Part shown: positions 49,072-56,643 of the stretch, piece after piece | Layout: each line of letters starts with the position of its first letter | Position numbering within the stretch: position 1 is the stretch's first letter | Assembly: GCF_009469605.1 (NCBI RefSeq) | Contig: NZ_SSXU01000007.1 | Coordinates: 214,631-278,630, forward strand | DNA: 64,000 bases | Origin: Zoogloea sp. 1C4 | GTDB taxonomy: Bacteria > Pseudomonadota > Gammaproteobacteria > Burkholderiales > Rhodocyclaceae | Reading direction: 5' to 3' | Notes under the pieces: model-generated | What the model was told of the DNA's origin: nothing | The model's database searches: none | Seen by the model: the letters and a program-made list of their open reading frames with translations, nothing else | Program-made: the position numbers and the translations under genes

Positions 49072-50432
49072 GCACCGGGCCGGGCCTCGACGAGCTACGC
49101 GGCTGCCTGGAGGGCATCGTGCCGGCGGGCATCGCCACCTGCGACGCCGAGGGCATGCCCAACGTCACCTACGTGTCGCAGCTGATGTACGTGGACCCGC
49201 AGCACGTGGCCCTGTCCTTCCAGTTCTTCAACAAGACCCGCGAGAACATCCTCGCCAACCCGGTGGCGACGGTGCTGACGATGGACCCGGACACCGCCGC
49301 CCGCTACCGGCTCACCGTGCGCTACCTGCGCACCGAAACGGCCGGGCCGCTGTTCGAGCGGATGCGCGCCAAGCTGGCGGGGATCGCCTCGCACACGGGC
49401 ATGGAGGGCGTGTTCAAGCTGCTGGGGGCGGACGTGTATCGGGTGCAGGCCATCGAGGCGGTGCCGGGGCGCGAGTTGCCGCGCATCGCGCATGGGCCGG
49501 CGCTGCTGCCTGCGCTCAGGCGCAGCGTGGATGAGCTCAACCGCTGCACCGGGCTCGACGGGCTGATCGACCGCTTCTGTGCGTGCCTCGAGCGGGAGTT
49601 CGACATCGCCCACCAGATGCTGCTGATGGCCGACGAGGCCGCCGGGCGGCTCTACATCGTGGCGAGCCGGGGCTACGAGCGCTCCGGCGTGGGGGCCGAG
49701 ATCCCGGTGGGCATGGGGGTGATCGGCGTGGCGGCGCGGGAGAAGGTGCCGATCCGCATCATGTTCCCCGCGAGCGAATACGCCTACGGGCGCGTGCTGC
49801 GGGAGCAGGCGGCGCAGTCGGGGCTGGTGGATCGGCTGGATAACGAGATTCCCCTGCCGGGCCTCGCCGAGCCCGCAAGCCAGCTGGCGGTGCCGGTGAT
49901 GGCCGGCGGGCGCCTGCTGGCGGTGGCCTACGTGGAAAGCCGCCAGGAATGCACCTTCGGCTACGACCTGGAGGACGCACTGGTGGCCCTGGGCGCGGCG
50001 CTGGGGCTGATGATGCTGGTGCTGCGCTGCCCGGACGCGGCCGACGAGGCCGACATCGCCCAGCCCGCGCCTGCCGCTGCGGGCGGCGCCGGGCCGCCGG
50101 TGCGGGTGCGCCACTTTGCCCGGGACGACAGCGTGTTCCTCGACGACGACTACCTGATCAAGGGCGTGGCGGGGGCGATCCTCTGGAAGCTGCTGGGCGA
50201 CCGGCAGCGGGACGGGCGCTGCGAGTTCTCGACCCGGGCGCTGCGCCTCGATCCGGCGCTGCACCTGCCGGAGGTCGTCGACAACCTGGACGCGCGGCTG
50301 ATCCTGCTGCAGCGGCGCCTGCAGGACCGCTGCGACTGGCTGCGCATCGAGAAGACCGGCCGCGGCCGCTTCCGGCTGGCGGTGGACCGGGAGACGATCC
50401 TGGTGGCGGAAGGTGCCCCGCGGCCGGGCTGA
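49068..50432 (+). CDS. PPOX-GAF-winged-helix-like regulatory protein
   Basis: A protein of 454 residues with three parts: an N-terminal PPOX split barrel (about 8-140; GIATCDAEGMPNVTYVSQLMYVD), a GAF domain (about 160-330; IAHQMLLMADEAAGRLYIVAS, GVIGVAAREKVPIRI), and a C-terminal basic helical region (about 358-450; LIKGVAGAILWKLLGDR, RLILLQRRLQDRCDWLRIEK) that looks like a winged-helix DNA-binding or output domain. This suggests a cytoplasmic sensor of a redox cofactor or small molecule. It overlaps the PPOX gene and is convergent with a cytochrome c gene 5 bases away. The output domain is inferred by pattern only. Confidence 0.72.
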   Translation: MSTGPGLDELRGCLEGIVPAGIATCDAEGMPNVTYVSQLMYVDPQHVALSFQFFNKTRENILANPVATVLTMDPDTAARYRLTVRYLRTETAGPLFERMRAKLAGIASHTGMEGVFKLLGADVYRVQAIEAVPGRELPRIAHGPALLPALRRSVDELNRCTGLDGLIDRFCACLEREFDIAHQMLLMADEAAGRLYIVASRGYERSGVGAEIPVGMGVIGVAAREKVPIRIMFPASEYAYGRVLREQAAQSGLVDRLDNEIPLPGLAEPASQLAVPVMAGGRLLAVAYVESRQECTFGYDLEDALVALGAALGLMMLVLRCPDAADEADIAQPAPAAAGGAGPPVRVRHFARDDSVFLDDDYLIKGVAGAILWKLLGDRQRDGRCEFSTRALRLDPALHLPEVVDNLDARLILLQRRLQDRCDWLRIEKTGRGRFRLAVDRETILVAEGAPRPG

Positions 50433-50437
50433 GGGGG

Positions 50438-50917
50438 TCATTTTGCGCCGGGCATCTGGGGCACGAAGACGAAGTGCGGCGTATTGATGGCCTGCCCCGG
50501 GGCGAGGGCGGCGGGCACCGGCTGGCCGGCCGCGCCCAGGCCGCGCAGGTAGCGGTAGATGCTGCGCAGGTCGTTGTCGCTCATGGCCTGCATGGCCGTC
50601 CAGGGCATGGGCGGCAGGCCGTTTCGGCGGGCCATGGCCATCCAGTCCCCTTCGCCGAGCTGGCTCGCGCCCAGGCGCAGGTTGGCCGGATAGCTCACGC
50701 CCCACGGGCCGCTGAAGCCGACCCCCATGCCAGTAAGCCGCTCGGCCTCGGGGATGCGCTCGCCCTGCTGGGCATAGCCTGGGGTGTGGCAGTCGTTGCA
50801 GCCGCTGATGGCGACGAGATAACGGCCGCGCGCGGCATCCGGCCCGGCGCCGATGGCGGCCGGGGCGATGGCAAGAAGGGCGAGGGCGAGGGCGGCGGTG
50901 TAATGCTGGGCGGTCAT
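50438..50917 (-). CDS. Exported monoheme c-type cytochrome
   Basis: A periplasmic protein of 159 residues: signal peptide (about 1-23; ALALALLAIAPAAIGA), heme-binding CNDCH (residues 40-44), and a Met-containing second half (MPWTAMQAMSDNDLRSIYRYLRGLG) typical of class I cytochromes of the alcohol-dehydrogenase-subunit type. The heme attachment site and the likely axial Met are intact. Start ATG 50917. It is the only gene on the minus strand here and converges with the PPOX-GAF gene. Confidence 0.92.
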   Translation of the reverse strand: MTAQHYTAALALALLAIAPAAIGAGPDAARGRYLVAISGCNDCHTPGYAQQGERIPEAERLTGMGVGFSGPWGVSYPANLRLGASQLGEGDWMAMARRNGLPPMPWTAMQAMSDNDLRSIYRYLRGLGAAGQPVPAALAPGQAINTPHFVFVPQMPGAK

Positions 50918-51067
50918 GATGCGGCTCCGTATCGGGTTGGGATGACCGAAGGATAGGTTTGGCCGCCGTTCGTGTTTCCTAAGACTTTGCTCGGCAAGGC
51001 CTAAATAAATGCTAAGTTGGCAGCGGCGGCGCAGAATCGGCGCCGCAGGCAAAGGCAAGGGGGTTGC

Positions 51068-51517
51068 ATGAGTCTCGAATGGTGGCACTGGATCGTGCTG
51101 GGCATTGCGCTGGTGGTGGCAGAACTCGCCGTGCCGGCCTTCTTCATCATCTGGTTTGGCCTGGGGGCGCTGGTGGTGGGGCTGGCGGTGCTGGTGCTGC
51201 CGATCTCGGAGACGGCGCAGGTGGGCCTGTGGGTGGCGGCGTCGCTGGCAATGGTGGTGCTGTGGTTCAAGGTCTTCAAGCGCGGCGAATACCTGCAGAG
51301 CCGGACGCGGGCGGGGCAGTCCGATGGCGATTCCATCGGCGAGATCGGGTTGATGGCGAAGGCTGCCGAACCCTTTGTACGTGGTCGGGTCCGTTTCCAG
51401 AAGCCGCTCCTCGGCGCCGAGGAGTGGGAGTGCATGGTGGATGAACCCATCGCCGCCGGCGAGCGGGTGCGGGTGGTGGCGGTGGAAGGCAGTTTTCTGA
51501 AGGTTGTGAAGGTTTGA
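51068..51517 (+). CDS. NfeD family membrane protein
   Basis: A protein of 149 residues with two or three membrane helices and a C-terminal OB-fold NfeD domain (IGEIGLMAKAAEPFVRGRVRFQ, GERVRVVAVEGSFLKV). NfeD proteins partner with SPFH proteins in membrane microdomains. An A/G-rich Shine-Dalgarno lies just before ATG 51068. The SPFH gene follows 10 nt later. Confidence 0.92.
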   Translation: MSLEWWHWIVLGIALVVAELAVPAFFIIWFGLGALVVGLAVLVLPISETAQVGLWVAASLAMVVLWFKVFKRGEYLQSRTRAGQSDGDSIGEIGLMAKAAEPFVRGRVRFQKPLLGAEEWECMVDEPIAAGERVRVVAVEGSFLKVVKV

Positions 51518-51527
51518 GGAGCAGGCG

Positions 51528-52382
51528 ATGAGCAATGCAATGGTGGTGGTGCTGGCGATTCTGGTGTTCGTGGTGGTGACGATCGCCAAGGGGGTGCGCA
51601 TCGTGCCCCAGGGCGAGGAGTGGATCGTCGAGCGGCTGGGCAAGTACTTCGGCACCCTCAAGCCGGGCCTCAACATCATCATTCCCTACCTGGACAAGGT
51701 GGCCTACAAGCTGGTGACCAAGGACATCATCCTCGACGTGCAGGAGCAGGAGGTGATCACCCGCGACAACGCGGTGATCCTCACCAACGCCATCGCCTTC
51801 CTCAAGGTGACCGACCCGGTGAAGGCGGTGTATGGAGTGACGGATTTCTCCGAGGCGATCCGCAACATGATCATGACCACCCTGCGCTCGATCATCGGCG
51901 AGATGGAGCTGGACGAGGCGCTCTCCAGCCGCGACAAGATCAAGGCGCGGCTGCGCGAGAGCATCGCCGACGAGGCGGTGGATTGGGGCCTGACGGTGAA
52001 GTCGGTCGAGATTCAGGACATCAAGCCGTCGCCGTCGATGCAGAAGGCGATGGAGCAGCAGGCCTCCGCCGAGCGGGAGCGCAAGGCCGCAGTGACCAAG
52101 GCCGAAGGCGCCAAGCAGGCGGCGATCCTCGAGGCCGAGGCCCGGCTGGAGTCGTCGAAGCGCGACGCCAACGCCCGCGTGATGCTGGCCGAAGCCTCCG
52201 CCGAGGCGATCCGCCGGGTGGCTGCGGCGGTGGGCACCGACACCACGCCGATGCTCTACATGCTGGGCGAGAAGTACATCGCGTCGCTGGAGCGCATGGG
52301 CAGCACCGACAACGCCAAGGTGGTGGTGCTGCCGGCCGATCTGCAGGAGGCGGTGCGCGGGCTCTTCGTGGGCAAGCGCTGA
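51528..52382 (+). CDS. SPFH/Band 7 (stomatin-like, QmcA type) protein
   Basis: A protein of 284 residues: N-terminal membrane anchor (about 4-22), SPFH domain (about 25-190; GLNIIIPYLDKVAYKLVTKD), and a helical C-terminus rich in Ala/Glu (ASAERERKAAVTKAEGAKQAAIL) which assembles oligomers. It is membrane-bound and thought to organise lipid domains and quality-control proteases. With nfeD it forms a two-gene operon common in bacteria. Confidence 0.94.
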   Translation: MSNAMVVVLAILVFVVVTIAKGVRIVPQGEEWIVERLGKYFGTLKPGLNIIIPYLDKVAYKLVTKDIILDVQEQEVITRDNAVILTNAIAFLKVTDPVKAVYGVTDFSEAIRNMIMTTLRSIIGEMELDEALSSRDKIKARLRESIADEAVDWGLTVKSVEIQDIKPSPSMQKAMEQQASAERERKAAVTKAEGAKQAAILEAEARLESSKRDANARVMLAEASAEAIRRVAAAVGTDTTPMLYMLGEKYIASLERMGSTDNAKVVVLPADLQEAVRGLFVGKR

Positions 52383-52391
52383 GGATGCGCG

Positions 52392-52469
52392 TCCTGTAGG
52401 TCGGACTTCAGTCCGACAACCCGCGGTCAGGTCAGCGCACGATGTCGGACTGAAGTCCGACCTGCAGGA
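52392..52469. repeat. REP-like inverted repeat, second copy
   Basis: Arms of 27 nt (52392-52418 and 52443-52469) with one mismatch around a 24-nt loop, sharing the core GTAGGTCGGACTTCAGTCCG with the copy at 2885-2974. It lies 10 nt after the SPFH stop and may serve as transcription terminator or mRNA stabiliser. Confidence 0.9.
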
Positions 52470-52530
52470 TAGAAGGCGCGCGCGGGCTTCGGGGCTTCGT
52501 CATCCGCGCCGGGCCATGTAGGATTGCGCC

Positions 52531-53508
52531 ATGTTTGCCTACATCGTCCGACGCCTGCTTTACGCGCCGCTGATCCTCATCGGCGTGAATCTCCTCACCT
52601 TCGCCCTGTTCTTCGTGGTCAACACGCCCGACGACATGGCGCGGATGCAGCTTGGCGCCAAGCGCGTGACGCCCGAGGCCATCGAGCGCTGGAAGGTGGA
52701 GCGGGGCTACGACAAGCCGCTGCTCTTCAACGCCCAGGCCGACGGCGCCGACAAGCTCACCAACACGATCTTCTTCGAGAAGTCCCTCAAGATGTTCGCC
52801 TTCGATTTCGGCCGGGCCGACGACGGGCGGGACATCGCCACCGAGATCCAGACCCGCATGGGCCCGTCGCTGGCCATCGCGCTGCCGACCTTCGTGCTGG
52901 GGCTGTTCGTCACGGTGTCGCTGGCGCTGCTGCTGGTGTTCTTCCGGACGAGCTATCTGGATTTTGCGGGGGTGGTGCTGTGCGTGGCGATGATGTCGAT
53001 CTCGGGGCTGTTCTACATCATCGGCGGCCAGTGGCTGGTGTCGAAGGTGTGGCATCTGGTGCCCATCTCGGGCTATGGCGGCGGGCTGGATTCGTGGCGC
53101 TTCCTGATCCTGCCGGTGGTGATCGGAGTGATCTCGGGCATCGGCGGCAGCGCCCGCTGGTATCGCACCATCTTTCTTGAAGAGGCCGGCAAGGATTACG
53201 TGCGCACCGCCCGGGCCAAGGGCCTGTCGGAACTCCAGGCGCTGTTCCGCCATGTGCTGAAGAACGCCATGATCCCCATCCTCACCGGCGTGGTGGTGGT
53301 GATCCCGTCGCTCTTCATGGGCAGCCTGATCTCCGAATCCTTCTTCGGCATTCCCGGCCTCGGCAGCTACACCATCGACGCCATCAACGCCCAGGATTTT
53401 CCGGTGGTGCGGGCGATGGTGTTCATCGGATCGCTGCTCTACATCGCGGGGCTGATCCTTACCGACCTGTCGTACACGCTGGTCGATCCGCGGGTGAGGC
53501 TAGAGTGA
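52531..53508 (+). CDS. Oligopeptide-type ABC transporter permease (DppB/YejB-like)
   Basis: A permease of 325 residues with six helices. It begins MFAYIVRRLLYAPLILIGVNLLTF, typical of DppB/OppB/YejB proteins, and has the EAA-like cytoplasmic loop DYVRTARAKGLSELQALFRHVLKNA. The C-terminal segment STVDPR-like VDPRVRLE is present. A second permease lies downstream, but no binding protein or ATPase is in the window. It is shorter and less classical in the N-terminal periplasmic region than YejB. Confidence 0.92.
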   Translation: MFAYIVRRLLYAPLILIGVNLLTFALFFVVNTPDDMARMQLGAKRVTPEAIERWKVERGYDKPLLFNAQADGADKLTNTIFFEKSLKMFAFDFGRADDGRDIATEIQTRMGPSLAIALPTFVLGLFVTVSLALLLVFFRTSYLDFAGVVLCVAMMSISGLFYIIGGQWLVSKVWHLVPISGYGGGLDSWRFLILPVVIGVISGIGGSARWYRTIFLEEAGKDYVRTARAKGLSELQALFRHVLKNAMIPILTGVVVVIPSLFMGSLISESFFGIPGLGSYTIDAINAQDFPVVRAMVFIGSLLYIAGLILTDLSYTLVDPRVRLE

Positions 53509-53510
53509 TG

Positions 53511-53605
53511 GACGCCCCCCGACGCGCCTGCGGCGCCTCCCCCCACTGGGGGGCAGGCCGGCCGCTTCGGAGCGGCCGCGCGCAGCCGGCCTCGTCCGTG
53601 CCTCT
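53511..53605. repeat. GC-rich double hairpin between the permease genes
   Basis: A C6-ACT-G6 hairpin (53539-53553) is followed by CGGCCGCT-TCGG-AGCGGCCG (53559-53578), an 8-bp stem with a stable tetraloop. I recall similar C-run/G-run and TTCGG blocks as dispersed intergenic repeats in some betaproteobacteria. It may partially terminate transcription between the two permease genes. Confidence 0.55.
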
Positions 53606-53653
53606 GGCGTCATACGTCACGGGTGGCGTGCGGCGCAATGGAGAATTGGATTG

Positions 53654-55063
53654 ATGGGATTCCAGCCTGTGGTCCTGTGGACCGATCTGCTGCTTTTCGG
53701 CCTCATCGCCTGCGTGCTGCTTGCGGCGTGGAGCGCCCGGCGCAGCGAACCCATGCGCGACGCCTGGCGTCGGGTGGGGGAGAGCAGCGTGGGCATGGCT
53801 TCGCTCACCGTGCTGGCGCTGTTCCTGCTGGTGGGCGTGGTGGATAGCCTGCACTACCGGGAGCGCCTCGCGCCGGCCGGCGGGTCGGGCGACAAGGCGC
53901 AGCTATCCACCGAGGTGCGCAGCGCCCTCGATGCGGTGGCCGCGCCGCTGCGCACGCGGGTCGAGAAGACCTACTCGGCGCCGCTGGCCTACCAGCTCTT
54001 CGCCAAGCAGACGCTGGAAGGGCCGGACGGCACCCAGCGCCGGGAATTCCCCCGCCTGAAGTTCGGCGGCAGCAGCCTCAAGTATCCCGAAGTCGACCAG
54101 ACCGGCGACATCCTCGGGCGCATCGGCATCGGCCTCGCGTCGGCGGCCGTGGGCTGGGTGGCGCTGGCGGGCGTGCTGGTGGCGGGCGTGGCCCGGTCGC
54201 GGCGGGTGCCGGTTGGCGCGGCGTGGCGGGCGATCTGGCGCGGCAAGGGCGGGCTGGCGTGGCGCTCGGTGCTGGCCACGGTGGGCGTGGTGGCCCTGCT
54301 GGCCGGCCCGTTGGCGGCGCTGGCGGTCGAATATCACGTGTTCGGCACCGACAAGGTCGGGCAGGACGTCCTCTTCCTGACCCTCAAGAGCATCCGCACG
54401 GCGCTGGTCATCGGCACCCTCACGACCCTCGTCACCCTGCCGCTGGCGGTGGCGCTGGGCATCATGGCGGGCTATCTGGGCGGCTGGGTGGATGACGTGA
54501 TCCAGTATCTCTATACCGTGCTCAACTCGATCCCCGGCGTGCTGCTGATCGCCGCGGCGGTGCTGATGATGCAGGTGGTGATCGACACCCATCCTCAGTG
54601 GTTCGAGACGGCGGCCGAGCGGGCCGATGCGCGCCTGCTGGCCCTGTGCGTGATCCTCGGGATGACCAGCTGGACGGGCCTGTGCCGGCTCCTGCGGGGC
54701 GAGACCCTGAAGCTGCGGGAGCTGGAATACGTGCAGGCGGCGCGGGCGTTTGGCGTGTCCACCACCCGCATCCTGGCCCGCCATGTGCTGCCTAACCTGA
54801 TGCACCTTGTGCTGATCGCGCTGGTGATGGATTTCTCGGGCCTGGTGCTGGCCGAGGCGGTGCTGTCTTACGTGGGCATCGGCGTCGATCCGGGCACGGT
54901 GAGCTTCGGCACGATGATCAACGCCGCCCGGATGGAGCTCGCTCGGGAGCCCATGGTGTGGTGGAGCCTGGTGGCGGCCTTCATCTTCATGTTCGTGCTG
55001 GTGCTGGCCGCCAACCTGTTTGCCGACGTGGTGCGCGACGCCTTCGATCCGCGCCGCAGCTGA
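53654..55063 (+). CDS. Oligopeptide-type ABC transporter permease (DppC/YejE-like)
   Basis: A permease of 469 residues, longer than the usual 300-350 because of an extended N-terminal region (residues about 60-150) between the first two helices. The C-terminal half is typical of DppC/OppC: HVFGTDKVGQDVLFLTLKS, then EAA loop EYVQAARAFGVSTTRILARHVLPN, then IGVDPGTVSFGTMI. ATG 53654 is used; a TTG at 53651 is adjacent. It probably forms a heterodimer with the preceding permease. The YejE-like extended N-terminus fits a microcin C/peptide uptake type. Confidence 0.92.
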   Translation: MGFQPVVLWTDLLLFGLIACVLLAAWSARRSEPMRDAWRRVGESSVGMASLTVLALFLLVGVVDSLHYRERLAPAGGSGDKAQLSTEVRSALDAVAAPLRTRVEKTYSAPLAYQLFAKQTLEGPDGTQRREFPRLKFGGSSLKYPEVDQTGDILGRIGIGLASAAVGWVALAGVLVAGVARSRRVPVGAAWRAIWRGKGGLAWRSVLATVGVVALLAGPLAALAVEYHVFGTDKVGQDVLFLTLKSIRTALVIGTLTTLVTLPLAVALGIMAGYLGGWVDDVIQYLYTVLNSIPGVLLIAAAVLMMQVVIDTHPQWFETAAERADARLLALCVILGMTSWTGLCRLLRGETLKLRELEYVQAARAFGVSTTRILARHVLPNLMHLVLIALVMDFSGLVLAEAVLSYVGIGVDPGTVSFGTMINAARMELAREPMVWWSLVAAFIFMFVLVLAANLFADVVRDAFDPRRS

Positions 55064-55069
55064 GCGCCG

Positions 55070-56452
55070 TCAGGCCGGGGCCTTGCGCCGGCGCGGGGCC
55101 TTGGCGCCGAGGGCGTCGAGCTGGGCCTGGATCTGGTCGGTGATGGCGGCAGGGGCGGGCACCATCGCGGTGTCGGCCAGCAGCCCCACCTGGTAGCTGC
55201 CGTTGTAGCTCACGATGCTCACCGCGAGGCCCAGGTCGCCCGACGGGGGGCTCCAGAACATCTGTTCGACAATCCGCGCACCGGCCAGGAAGCGCGGCTC
55301 GTGGGCGCCGGGCACGTGGCACAGCAGTGCGGTGCTCTTGGTCGCCAGCAGCTTGAGCGCCTGCAGCTGCACCGCCCGTGGGGTCTGGCCGATCAGGCTG
55401 AAGATGCCCAGCGCCCGCTGGGCGTCGTAGGTTTCGGTGAAGTGGGCGACGCGGCGGTGGGTTTCGGCCAGCCGGTCGAGCGGGTCGGCGATGCCTACGG
55501 GCAGCTCCAGCGGCATGAATCCCCAACGGTTGCCCAGCACGTCCGGCGTGTCTTCACTGCGCAGGTTGACCGGCATCAGGGTGCGCAGCTCGGTGCCGGT
55601 GGTCCGTTCGCCCTGGCGGCTGAGGTATCCGTGCAGCGCGCCGCTGAGGGCCGCCAGCAGCACGGCGTTGGGGGTTGTCTCCCGCGCCTGGGCGATGGCT
55701 GCCACGGTGGACTCGGCGATCGGCACGCTCCAGCTCACGTGCTTGATGCCCTTCGGCTCGCCCTTCAGGAAGGTGTGGCTGTCGTCATGCAGCCCGGCGA
55801 GCTTGCCGATCTCCAGCGCGAGGGCCGTGCTGGCGCGGGCGTAGTCGAACACCTGGGTGGGGTTGAAGAGCAGGCTCAGGTAGCGGGCCCAGATCGCGCC
55901 GGAGAGCTTGATGCCGTCGATCACCGCGTCGGTGAGCGGGGCGCACAGCCGGTCGAAGAAATTGGGCGCCTCGGGCGGCAGGGGCGGTTCGGCGGTGGGG
56001 CTGGCGTCGGTGAGGGACTGGAGGACGCGGATCAGCGCGATGCTGTCGGCGATGCACTGGTGCACCCGGGCGATCAGCGCGCTGCCGCCCTGGTAGTCGG
56101 GCACGAGGTGCAGGTGCCACAGGGGCCGGGCGGGGTCGAGGGGCGTGGCGGCGAGTTCGCCGATCAGCGCCCTCAGGCCGGCGGCGTGGTCGTCCGCCGG
56201 CAGGTTGACGGTGGTGATGTGGGCGTCGAGATCGACCGGCGCGCTTTCCCAGATGGCGCCGGCGGTGTCGCGCAGCACGAGCTGGCGGAAGCGCTCCATC
56301 GGCAGCAGGCGCGTGGCGAGGCAGTCGACGAGGGCTGCGCGGTCGAGGGGCGTGGCGAGCACCAGCACGCCGACGACCTGCATCAGGTTGGTGCGCTGCT
56401 CGATCTGCAGCCAGGTCATGTCCAGGCTGCCAAGCCGTTCCAGGGTGCTCAT
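55070..56452 (-). CDS. WS/DGAT-family acyltransferase homologue with altered catalytic motif
   Basis: A protein of 460 residues of the wax ester synthase/diacylglycerol acyltransferase family (two CoA-dependent acyltransferase-like halves; N-terminal LGSLDMTWLQIEQRTNLMQV, C-terminal VSIVSYNGSYQVGLLADTAMVP). The canonical HHxxxDG motif is HQCIADS at residues 131-137: the second His, considered catalytic, is Gln and the Gly is Ser. The second motif, usually N-D followed by a helix, reads PNAVLLAALSGAL. Either it is inactive or it uses a different mechanism. The start at 56452 has GGAGG six bases upstream. It converges with the permease gene. Confidence 0.85.
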   Translation of the reverse strand: MSTLERLGSLDMTWLQIEQRTNLMQVVGVLVLATPLDRAALVDCLATRLLPMERFRQLVLRDTAGAIWESAPVDLDAHITTVNLPADDHAAGLRALIGELAATPLDPARPLWHLHLVPDYQGGSALIARVHQCIADSIALIRVLQSLTDASPTAEPPLPPEAPNFFDRLCAPLTDAVIDGIKLSGAIWARYLSLLFNPTQVFDYARASTALALEIGKLAGLHDDSHTFLKGEPKGIKHVSWSVPIAESTVAAIAQARETTPNAVLLAALSGALHGYLSRQGERTTGTELRTLMPVNLRSEDTPDVLGNRWGFMPLELPVGIADPLDRLAETHRRVAHFTETYDAQRALGIFSLIGQTPRAVQLQALKLLATKSTALLCHVPGAHEPRFLAGARIVEQMFWSPPSGDLGLAVSIVSYNGSYQVGLLADTAMVPAPAAITDQIQAQLDALGAKAPRRRKAPA

Positions 56453-56643
56453 GGGAGGCCTCCGTAAAGTGGTGGTATGCGCGCGCAATGCGCCTTTCCG
56501 CAAGATTCTGCGCCGATTCGGCGAGGGCCGGAAGACCGGACAGCGTACTTCCACTTAGGGTTAAAGCCGGGTCGTTCCTGTGCCGTTACCGGTACATTGA
56601 CCGTAAGAGTGCCGACGGCACGCGGCGCCCGGATTTACTGGAA

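Noticed and set aside
53509..53653. Small gene between the two permeases
   Set aside because: The segment is occupied by GC-rich hairpins and lacks a credible start or codon pattern.
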